A stretch of DNA of 64,000 bases from Camellia lanceoleosa (Eukaryota > Streptophyta > Magnoliopsida > Ericales > Theaceae), in the NCBI GenBank assembly GCA_025200525.1, contig CM045761.1, positions 96,758,182-96,822,181 of the forward strand, read 5' to 3'. The position numbers and the translations under genes are program-made. Positions within the stretch are counted from its first letter, which is position 1; each line of letters starts with the position of its first letter. The notes beneath the pieces were generated by a model. That model saw only the letters and a program-made list of their open reading frames with translations, was not told the DNA's origin and made no database searches. Positions 26,080-36,540 of this stretch are shown piece after piece.

Positions 26080-29000
26080 TGTGAACTAAGGATGCCACAA
26101 ATACATTTTAGAAAAATAGACATTCATTCATGATTCATAAAATAGCATTTCAGAAAATAGATCGTATCATATCAGCCAGAAAATATTTATAATTAAACAT
26201 AACTTTACAGAGTTATTACTCATAAATAGCTACAAATGCAGATCAAACAGATTGGACAGATCAAATAAATCAGGCAAACAATAGCACGTGACCTACACAA
26301 ACACATAATATATACACATTGAAACACAGTATCAATTCCTTGATCAAACTTGACTTTTCTTGTCTTTTTCTATCTAAGTAGTCTAAAGTTCTACTACACT
26401 TATTCTTTCTTATTCAAATGAACCAGGTTCTTATTTCACATATCCTTTTGTTACTAAGTCATTTTTTAATAGACCTATTTCTTACTTGGCTTCTTAAACA
26501 ATTACAACTACTAGATCAATGATTCATTCTTTAATTAACTAATTTATATTGATTGGTATTTTATTAATTTTGTTGAGTCATAATTCCTGCCTAAGAATGC
26601 TTGGAAGTGAAAGAGAACAAAAATCAAATTATGAAATGACTTTTCAAAATTTTCTGAAACAGGACTCTTCACTCGAGCACAACATTGGTCACTCGAGTGG
26701 ACCCCTTGGTCTACAAAAATACTAGTTGCTTGCATTCTACACTCGAGCGACAACTTCTTTGCTCAAGCGATGGTGACGAATTTTGGATTTTCCAGAATGT
26801 TGTTTAAACTTCAAAACACATTACCAAGGCTCCAAATTCATGCATGACTCACTCGAACATGCAAAAACATTCTCAATTACATATACTTAAAGTTAATTCC
26901 ACTTATACTTCAAAATTCCATCCGTGATTTTAATTCAAATTTAGACCTTGGCTTTCATGCTTAAAAAATCATCTTTCAATTCTTTTTTTGTTTCATGAAA
27001 CTTCAAATTGAATCTATAAGGCCCTTTCAAAAATATTTGCATGTATAAAATTAAATCAAAATCAAACTAATATTTGACTCTCAAATACAAATTACAATAT
27101 ATTTCTATATTTGTCCAAATTTAAATTTAATTCATTTTCTTCACATCAAGTCCAATTTCAAACCCACAAATTCTAAAACATAAATTGATATTCCAAAACT
27201 CTTAAACATTCATGATGCATGTACAATTGAAACTCAATTTCATGTTAAGACAACTAAATTCAAACCCAAAATGATTACTTTCTAAATTAATTCCATAAAT
27301 TTAAACATAGCTCCAATTCCTCATTTTCTTTTTAATTACATAAAATTGACTTCAAGCTCTTTCTGTTTTCTTTCAAAACATGAACTTAAAGTTATAAATT
27401 TCTTAGAAAATCATTTGCATGCATGAAATATTTATCAAAATCCAACCAATTCTACATAATTAAGCTCAAACCATAATTAAAATCTTGAATTGCTCTGATT
27501 TAGATTTTTATTAATTTTCCTCATATCAAATCCAAATTCAAACTCATAATATATGAATTAAAATTTCAAAACCTTAAAATTCCATGATGCATGTAAAGTT
27601 GAGTTTCAAATTTATGAAGAATGAAAAAATCAAACTCAAACTAACTACTTTCCAAACTTATTTCCTTAAATCATAGATGTTCCAAAATATGTTTAATTTG
27701 AGTCAAACTCTTAAATTACATTACATGCATGGGTTAATAATCAAAATCAAAACCCATATTTAATCTTTAATTCTTCCAAATTACATGCATGTAGAAATGA
27801 GACCCAAATTCATGCAAGATATTCAACATCAAACCAAAAATAATCAATTTCCATGTTTATTTCCATAACCATGAACCTAGCTTTATTTTCTTATTCAAAC
27901 CCATTTCTTTACAAATTCCATGAAATTGATTTCATAACTTTCTTAATTCATGATGGATGGAGGATTATCTACAAAATTTAGGCTTAGAATTCTTACCTAT
28001 AATTTTGATTTTGCAGAATTTCTTGAGCTTCTCTTACAATTGCTTTTCTTTCTTCCAATCTTTCACCCAAATATGAGTTTCTCTCTCTACACTCTATGAG
28101 CTCTCTCTTTCTAAGCTCTCCAGCACCCTTCACAAGCCAAACCCTCTCTTTTTGACAAAAATGCTCAGCACAAGACACATATACACACACTCTCACTTCT
28201 TGTAACACGTGCACATACAACACAACACTCACATGCGCACACACACACATTTCTCTGCACACACACACATTTCTCAGCGCACACACACCCACATATCCTC
28301 AAATTCTAAATCATTCTACAATTTAATTTATGGTTAAGATTAATTTAATTAAATAACACTTATTCTTAATAAATCTTGATTAATACATAATTAAATAAAT
28401 CATGACTAATCACAATCTCACATAATTAATTAATCTAATGTTACTTCCATTAAAGTCTAATTAATTATATTTAAATTTACCATTCTGAATTAGATTTTTA
28501 ATCGAACTCCCAAAAGGTTTCAAATATTAAATTAAATTTATTTCCATCTTTAATTTTGGTTTCTTAAATCATTAAGGCCTTCAATTTCAGATTTAACTTC
28601 AAAATCTTCGTCAATAAATTCCATATTCAATTGAACACCTGATAAGTAAATTCAATTCATAATAATTTTAATTCCCAATCCTCATAACTTAATCAACTCC
28701 AATTCAGACCCTCTTAATCGAATCTCAATTTTATAAATCTGAATCGAATATTTAATTAAACTGCCATATGGTCCAATACTCGAAATTAAAATAATTCAAT
28801 TCACCATTTGTACTTTCTTGAGCCACTTAGGTTTTCAATTTCTAATTCCAAAATAAATCCTCAATAAGATCATATATGAATCAATCTCCATAATTTTCAT
28901 AAATCCCAGATTAAATTAGAATAATTGGCAATTAAAATTCAAATCTTTTTAATTAATTAAGTGCTAATCATAATACGTGATGGGGTCGTTACACGGCGAG

Positions 29001-30065
29001 ACGATAACAAACACTGGTTTTTTTTTTTTTTGCTTCGGTTAGAACACCCCATTGACCCATTATCTCCACCCACCCTCCATTATCAAAAGACGTTTTGGCC
29101 TTGTCATAAAGGATGAATCAAAAGCAACAAAGTCTTGATCATCATTATCATCCTTGTCACCTTTGTCTTCCACCTTGTCACCTTTGTCTTCCACCTTGTC
29201 CCCCATTCCTTGACGTGTTTTATTCTTTCATGGCTTATACGTTCAGATGATATATTGAAGTGGAAGAGGAGGGAAGAAACAAAAAAAAAAAAATGATTCG
29301 AGAGAGTTAGAGAGAAAAGAGAGCAAACGAGGAAAAAATGTCTAAATTGCAACCTTGAGCCAAAACACTTCCAAGCTTTCATAGCTACTGAAATTCCTCA
29401 TTTCCATACACCAAAACCACTCCAAAAATTCTAATATAGCGAAAGATCAAATGCCTTGATCATAAGGAAGAGTATTTCGTGATTGAAAGTGAGAACAACT
29501 AGAGAGTTAGATTCTTTCCATACCATAAACTCCATAAACTTTATAATTTCGAATTGAGGATTTGAGAACACACTTCTTACACTTTAGGGTGATTAAGAGG
29601 GAGTTTCTGTACTAAGGATTTCATCCTTTCCTTGGAAGGTGAATTTCACAAACTTTTCATTTTCTTTCATTTCTTACTTATTTTGCTCTTTTTTTTTAAT
29701 TTCTCATTATATTATATATTGTTGTAATCTAATTGAAAGTGGTGAGTTGAGACTCCCATATATATTGTTTTTAGTTCTATTTTTGTTGTGAAAATCTAAG
29801 AAAACAAAGTTTGGCCAAGCCTAACAGGCTACTCGGCCCGTTAGTTGGCTGGCTAGCCACCTAAAAGTACACCATCACGCCCACGACCTTCATGACCGTA
29901 CTCGCAACCTCTAGGAAAAACCAGGCAGCCTTCTGACATTGAGAAGATCAACCTCCAATAGTCTTTGAGGCGCATGAAGCTGCTATTTTCTTATGTTTAT
30001 TTTATTTTGAGTGTTTTCAAGGATTTCTATATTATGTTGTAATATTTATTCTTCTCTCTCGGATT

Positions 30066-30958
30066 TGTAATATTTAAAGTGTTGTAATAATTCCCTATCC
30101 CCACTTTTTATCTATCCTGTTTGAGAGGGTAATTTGTATAGCCAAATTGGGCCGAGCTAGTAAGCAGTGTTTTTGAATATTGGGTCGCATTGTGGGCCAA
30201 ATAACGAGCTTAGGATAGCTCGGTGTGGGAACAATAGTTAATAGGCCGGTCAGTGAGCTCTAGTTGCGGTCTGTGGGTGAGCCGAAGTGCTATGTCAGCC
30301 ATGTATAAGGAGCCGAAGTGTTATGTCGGCCACATATAGAAAGTTGAGCTAAAGGTAGCCCGGCAAGAGGATTCAAAGCAATAAGTGATCATACAGACTG
30401 GTCAGTGGTGATTGCTGGACCTTGAACTGCGTAACTTGGAGTCCGTGGTGTTTTATTTCTAAAAGGCCAAGCTGTGTGCAGCTCGGTAAAACACAATATG
30501 GTTCAGAGCAGGTTATCTCGGTTGGGCATCAGCAGCTGAACAGAGTGTGGCTATCTCACTTAGACAAGTAGTGAGTAAGGAGTTATCAGAATATGCATTA
30601 TCCTTGGGAATATAATTCCTAAGAGGACTCTACTAAAAAGAGTAGAGTCCTACTAGGATTATGCAAACCATCTCACTTGGTTGGTAGTGAGTAGGGTGTG
30701 TGATTCCTAGAAGGACTCTTATAAGGAGAGTTGAAATCCTACTAGGATTGAGCCAGCTAGAATCTATAAAAGCTCATAGCAGGACCTATGTACAGGTATC
30801 CCAATTCTTACTCTAGAATACACAGAGCTTATTGTCTATTGTTTAGTTGCTGACTTAGGCATCGGAGGGGTTTCCGGCACACACCCGCCGGTTAGCTCAC
30901 GCTTGTGTTTTCAGGTGGCAAAGCAACGTTGTTTGGAGGAGTGCAAACTTGATCAACA
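30066..30958 (+). mobile_element. Solo LTR of a different gypsy-like family, 893 bp
   Basis: Starts TGTAATATTTAAAG and ends TTGATCAACA, with exact 5-bp target copies ggatt at 30061-30065 and 30959-30963. A TATA box (30765) is followed about 90 bases on by GGCATCGGAGGGGTTTCC and a short inverted CCGGC/GCCGG pair near 30865-30895, an arrangement common in the R-U5 part of plant gypsy LTRs. U3 contains two imperfect copies of a roughly 100-bp block (30553-30660 and 30665-30750). No other copy is in the window. Class assignment is inference. Confidence 0.85.
30765..30772 (+). promoter_or_regulatory. TATA box of the 893-bp solo LTR
   Basis: TATAAAAG within AATCTATAAAAGCTC, in the last quarter of the LTR where the U3 promoter is expected. 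It is the clearest core-promoter motif in any LTR here. Activity is not shown by sequence. Confidence 0.5.
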
Positions 30959-32253
30959 GGATTATACGAGAAGATTATTTTGTGCTCGTACACCATTCTT
31001 TAATCACTTTCTCTAATTGTACATATGTATGTATCTTGCATGCCATGCATATCCATTCTTTTACATACATGATTCATGCCTAGATCCAGCTAAATTTGCA
31101 TCTTGGTACTTTAATTGATTATTACATGATTTTGTGCACTATCGCATATTTTGCAATGTTTCACATGTCATGTTTTAGAAGCCGGATCTTTAGAAGTATT
31201 CTTGTGTATGTATTGCATTAGAATATTGTATATAAGATCATACATATTTTATTAACTTTATTTTGTAGCTGTTCGCGAGATGTCGGTAAACATGTGAGTT
31301 TTTTTTTATGCTTTAGCATCCCGCTTGTGTGTGTTTTTCTTACTATGTTTAGTATCCTACCATGAGGCTACGTGCTCACTTGATATAATTGTATGAATGC
31401 CAGTGGATGGAGGGTATGTCACTTAATTTGGAATGAAGTTGATTTTCATTTTTATAAACTCAATTTCTATGAGTTGTACATCTTCCAAATTCTTTCAAAA
31501 CACATGAAATCAATTTGTTCCAAAATGAATGACATATTCTATACTTGTATGCTTCATATAGTAAATTTTAGGATTTATTAAATAATCAGAACATGAACAT
31601 ATAAAGAAAATAGAATTCATATCATGGTTTAGTAAAAGCCGATATATTGATCGGATGAGCAGGGTTACTCAATAAAGACCTTCCTCTCTTATACCTAAGG
31701 TTAGAGCCAAGCATCTTTGGTGACAACGAACAGTGGCTTTGGCACGAGTCATGGGTTTTCTAATTTTCCCAAAACATTAGTGGCGACTCTAAAATCTAAT
31801 GATGCAGTCCATTTTTGACAAATGTTTTGCATTAAAATGGATTTACAATAAAATGAATTTTCTATAAAAGTTGCCAAATTTGGATTCTCAATGTTTCACA
31901 TAATACTCGTGAGACTAGATCAAAGAAGTCGAGGGTCCAAACTGTTTAACGTGCACGGGTATCCCACGGGCATGTTACAGGAGCAAAAATGTATATATAA
32001 AATCAGACCATTTTCATACAGAATTTTACACGACAATCCAATCTGAATATTATTCAACTAATTTAAGCACCAACTTTTTTTATTAAAAAAAAAAAATGGC
32101 CATTATAGTGTCATTTTGTATACAAATTTAGTATAATTTTTATGTCTATATATCATTATTAAATTTATTTCAAATTATGTTTTCAAGAATTACATATATA
32201 GTACTATAAATGAGTTAAGTAGTATGTTGTTTAAATTTGACTTGAAAATTTAA

Positions 32254-33577
32254 GGTTCTGTTTGGTTTGGGTCTCAAATCATGATTTCACCTTTATATTC
32301 CAACCCTTTGTTTGATTATAGTTTTCAAAATATGATTCTAAATCACATTTAAAAACATGTTTGGTAAATCATAGAGTTTTTGAATTTTTGGGTTTACCTG
32401 CCCAAATATCCTCCCGGACAATTTTTGAATTTTTTGGTCTACCCGGTCATCCGTCCGGACATCCTCCCGAAAGTCCGACCAGTTAACCGGAACAATACTT
32501 TTTTTTTTTCAATTTCTAACTGTTATTTGAAAAAAAAAATTTATATTTGTTTTTGATATTTTTTAAATATAAAATTATTTGTTTAAGACCAAAATAACAA
32601 ATTATTTGGCCATTTATTTTAAAATTAACAAAAAAAATTTTAATAAAAATTAATTTGTCCACGATAATTTTTAAAAATAAAAAACATTTTAAACAAAACA
32701 ATTTTAAAAAAAAATCAACCAAATATACAATTAAAAGTAATTTTAAAGCACTAGCTGAATATATTTTTTAACAAAAATGATATATATTTTTTAATATTTT
32801 AAATAAAAACATAATAATTTCTGAATTTTTTGAATTTTTTAAATAAAATTTTTTTTTTCAATAATTCTTATTTTGAATTAAATTTTAAAAAGAGTTTGGT
32901 TATGAGTTTTGAATAGAGTTTTCAATAGAGTTTTGAGTCGTGTGTTTGGTTATGAGTTATAAGTTTTTGGATTAAGTTTTGAAAATTCTTTTCAAAACTC
33001 ACAGCCAAGCAACTTTTCTTATTTCAAAACTCATTTTAAAACTCATAACCAAATAAATTTTAGCGGTGTTTGGTGAAGCTTTGGAAACGTGATACCACAC
33101 CTTGGTTTGAGTGTTGTGTTTGGTTAGAATTTTCAAAAATTGATTCTACACCCACTTTTGAAAACACGTCTAACCGGTCATCCTCCAGAACGTCCCCCCG
33201 GACATCCTGCCAGTAGTCCAGCTGTTTGACCGGAATAGTGTAAATATTTTTAGAATTTTTTAAAATTTTTTATGAGTTTTGAATAGAATTTTAAGTTGTG
33301 CGTATGGTTATGAGTTGTAAGTTTTTGAATCAAATAACTTTTCTAATTTTATATGTCACATTTAAAAATCAATTCAAAAGTCTTTTCAAAACTCAAACCA
33401 AATAAATTTTCTCTTTTTAAATCATAATTTCAAAACTCACAAACTCAAAATACAACTCTGTACTCAAATCATAATTCTAAAACTCTTTATCTTTCCAAAT
33501 CATGATTCAACAACGCATAAATTCAAAATACAATTCCATTATCAAATCATAATTCTAAAACTAAACCAAACGCAACC
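32254..33577. mobile_element. PIF/Harbinger-type non-autonomous element, 1.3 kb
   Basis: The left end GGTTCTGTTTGGTTTGG and the reverse complement of the right end, GGTTGCGTTTGGTTTAG, match at 14 of 17 bases. Both sides carry taa (32251-32253, 33578-33580), the 3-bp target duplication typical of PIF/Harbinger. The interior is AT-rich with many 'cataaccaaa/tttggttatg' words and no transposase. Two GC-rich patches (32390-32490, 33170-33235) resemble one in the host-gene intron at 51020-51085. It could be a composite of several small elements. Confidence 0.6.
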
Positions 33578-34122
33578 TAAGAGTTTTCAAAATGTGTTTA
33601 AATTTGACTTGTTTAGCTTTTGAACCAATTTCAAACATCAAGTCGATCACATATCGAGCTCGAATAGCTTGATTTTTTTATAGTAAATATAATCAAGTCA
33701 AGTCCAATAATAAATTATTCAAATTTTGATTTAAAATTTTATGAGTTTTAAAAATATATTCAATTTTAATTTATTTACAAAATGAACCGACGTCAAATAA
33801 ATTTTTAACAAGCTAAACACTCCGTATACTATTCTAATACAAAATTGCGTAAGTCTTTATGAACTTATATAAATGATTTCACAAAAATGCGTAAATTAAA
33901 TACAAATTTACATAAGTTCGTAAAAATTTACGTAATTTTGTAAATTTATATTCAGTTTACGTAATTTTGTACTACAATTACTTACGGTGTGGTTACACAC
34001 CAAAAAATTTTCTAGTTTAATAGTTTTACGCATGATATAATTCCAATTATAAGAAAATTTAGACTGCATTTATGAATAAAATAGTGTGATTGGAAACAAC
34101 AATTTTCTATAAGTAACTAAAA

Positions 34123-34275
34123 CGGTTTTGATTTGTGGCACTAAAAAGTTGGGCACTAATGCCCTTAATTTCCATATAAGGCAAAAAAAAAAAAACAAAA
34201 CAAAACAAAACAGTTATCCAAAATGGAAATTAGGAGCATTAGTGCCCAACTTTTTAGTGCCACAAATCATTTTTC
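34123..34275. mobile_element. Foldback MITE with 45-bp near-perfect arms
   Basis: Arms 34131-34175 and 34223-34267 are inverted copies with two mismatches in 45 (core TTTGTGGCACTAAAAAGTTG). A 47-base A-rich loop separates them. The direct repeat gtaactaaaa (34113-34122, 34276-34285) flanks the element and would be a 9-10-bp target duplication, as in Mutator-like MITEs. A transcript would form a long hairpin. Confidence 0.75.
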
Positions 34276-34297
34276 GTAACTAAAATTATCAGCAATG

Positions 34298-34453
34298 CTA
34301 GGTATCATGAAAAACTTTTCATGAAAATAATCATGAAAGCTTTGTGACCCTTGGATTACACTTAGAATAAAGCACCACACGCTAATCAAGGTAATCCAAG
34401 GATCATAAATTTTTCATGATCATTTTCATAATAAAATTTTCATGATCCCTAAC
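34298..34453. mobile_element. Second foldback MITE
   Basis: Arms of about 65 bases (from GCTAGGTATCATGAAAA on the left to the complement of GATCATGAAAA...on the right, ending GATCCCTAAC), with CCTTGGATTAC/GTAATCCAAGG at the base of the loop. The loop is about 30 bases. It lies 12 bases from the first foldback. No clear target duplication was found. Confidence 0.65.
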
Positions 34454-36540
34454 TTTTCCCTAAAATTATACATGCCATTGGATATGTTTCTATTCAACTT
34501 ACTATTTTAATATATAGGGAAATTCTATGGTATATATCCTAAAGTGTCTTTGGTTACGAATTTTGTAACTTTTTATTATAACCTATTATGTTAGTTTTAA
34601 CTCATTGTAATGTTAGTTATGATAATATTTTTTGTGTTTTGTTGTCTTTATTAGATTTTTTTATTATATTTTAGTCATTTTAGATGCATCCAAAAAGAAA
34701 ATATTTTTGAAAAATATATTGAATTTTGTATTTTTATATTTAGTACTTTTTAAAAAAAATTACAAATATCTTACTTTTTAAGTGTATCTAGACTAAATGA
34801 ATTTTAAAAGTAGTAAAAAAATTGCTTAAAATATTTAAAAAATTCATCAAAAATAAGCAACACGAAAAATAAAAAACTCAAAAAATATTTTTAAAAACTA
34901 TTTATCAAACAAAGTAAAAATTCAGTATCACACTAATACAATGTCACCATTGACACGTGTAAAGGGTGAACCAACAACAAACTTATATGTAGAGGGTGAA
35001 CCCAACTCTCAAAATATAAGATATACTAATATATGAGAGGCAAATGACAAAATGTTATTGGATAATGATACCAATGATATAATATGACCCTTATTGAGCA
35101 TTCTTCCTTATTTGATAGGGTACTTTAATTTTTAAAAATAACCTAATTATATAAATCAAATATTAACAATACAATTATTTTTTAATTGTTTTTTTTAAGT
35201 TTTGCTTGATTGATGGGGGGATGGAACCCCATCAACACAGAGACAGCGTCGCTCTTGTAAGTAGGGTTGTACACAAGTCGGTTTGAGTCGGGTTAGAGCT
35301 CTATCCACTACCGAATCGAAAGAGTTCAAACAAGTAAAAAATCAACCGCTGCCGAGCAGATTGATTGTTGAAACCATCTATTGATGATTTTCAGTTTAAT
35401 AGTCGGGTTTGGATCAGGAGAACGGGTTGTGCTTCCAATTCTGGACCTTCATGAATTATTATTATTATTTTTAGTCCATTTACATTCAAACAACCCATTT
35501 TTATATATTTAGTTCTATTTTGTTTTGGAAAAATGGCCCAAACAGCCCATTCTATAATAAAAAAGTAATTATTTAGCCCATTAAAAAAAATTATAATGTT
35601 CTTATTTAAAATCAGCCCAAACAACCCATTACAAATAAAATGAATAACCTACAAAATCGGTCAAACACAAACACCCCGAACAACAAAACTACTTTTTTCT
35701 TCTCCAAAACTTCAAAGTATAAAGGATTTCATCAATAGCCCTTGAATCAAAAAAGGATGTCATGGGTGATACGTAATATAAAGGTTTTAGACTTTGAAAT
35801 CAAAGACTTTTGAGTTGATTTATGGGTGAGACCATTAGAGAATCTATGGATGCATAGAGAAATGATTCATAATGAGAGAGATGAGAACTTACGAGACCAT
35901 GGAAATAATGAAGCCATCAAATAAGAGAGTGCTGGCGAGAGAAAGATGAGATCACAATTGTGAGAGTGTATTCATAGAGAGATGGATCCAAAAAGTTGAC
36001 CTCAGGCGACCCCACCGTTAGTACCACACCAAATCCCGTCAATCATCGAGTCTCACTGAACCAAGGAAAGTCTTCGGAAGAAGAAGACCATCTGGTCAGA
36101 AGCACCAAGAAAATCAAAAACTCAGACTTAGCTAAGGAAACTAACATGGATAATCTGGTGATATGGATCTGAGAGATATGCAGGGAAGATATTGGGGAAA
36201 CGACAAGCCGGCATTGGGTCTTCCTCCTTCCAAATCTTTCAAAGAAGCTCTGGCTACTACTAGAAATTGCTCTTATGCGTTTGATAGTAGAGTTGAAATC
36301 CTCTCGTCAGATGAGGAAAATGATGATGTTCAAGAGGGTCATTCTAAGATCCAAGGCATCTACCCTGAACACCGAGGACTTCCCACAATCTCGCTACCTA
36401 AGAAGCTTCTGGCAAAGATCAGGAAACCATGGGAAAATGCACTAATTGTTAGACTGCTGGGGAAATATATTAGTTACAACATGCTCTGCTCCATAGTCAA
36501 ATCTATCTGGGGTCTTCAAGGAGAATTTAACGCTATTGAC

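Larger units (their letters stand above)
22612..28993 (+). mobile_element. Family B solo LTR, itself interrupted by another
   Basis: Begins TGTCACGACCCAAACCTG and ends GGGGTCGTTACA. A reverse-oriented family B LTR occupies 22806-25327; without it and its target copy the length is about 3.86 kb, the longest copy here. The block TCTAGTGAATAATAA lies about 450 bases from the start, as in the other copies. A 43-bp tandem array is at 25882-26079 and a repeat of ACTCGAGCGA-like words at 26660-26775. From 26300 to 28990 it is strongly AT-rich and gene-free. The flanks cagcc and cggcg match at only three of five bases, so the target duplication is doubtful. Confidence 0.75.
22015..31976 (+). mobile_element. 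3' LTR of the plus-strand family A element, interrupted twice
   Basis: Starts TGTAGACACACCATTTTGAC, matching the family A start, then is interrupted by family B LTRs (22612-28993). It resumes at 28994, is interrupted again by a small solo LTR (30066-30958), and ends near GGGCATGTTACA at 31976. The last 350 bases (ACGAGTCATGGGTTTTC, GTGGCGACTCTAAAATC) match the ends of the other family A LTRs, notably 40230-40500. Net length after removing insertions is about 2.7 kb, so some of it is deleted. No coding content. Confidence 0.75.
31977..35953. other. AT-rich intergenic stretch with MITEs, no gene
   Basis: Between the family A LTR and the LINE. It holds a PIF/Harbinger-type element (32254-33577), two foldback elements (34123-34275, 34298-34453) and otherwise AT-rich sequence. 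Near 35265-35690 is a segment with GGGTTGTACACAAGTCGGTT and repeated AGCCCA/AACCCA words, probably another old repeat. No ORF here has recognisable content. Confidence 0.6.

Noticed and set aside
28180..28300. CA-rich ORF (VCVCAHV-like) near the end of the family B LTR
   Set aside because: Dinucleotide repeat (CA)n translated; not a gene.
22607..28998. cagcc/cggcg as a target duplication
   Set aside because: Only three of five bases agree; not used to support the borders of the LTR at 22612.
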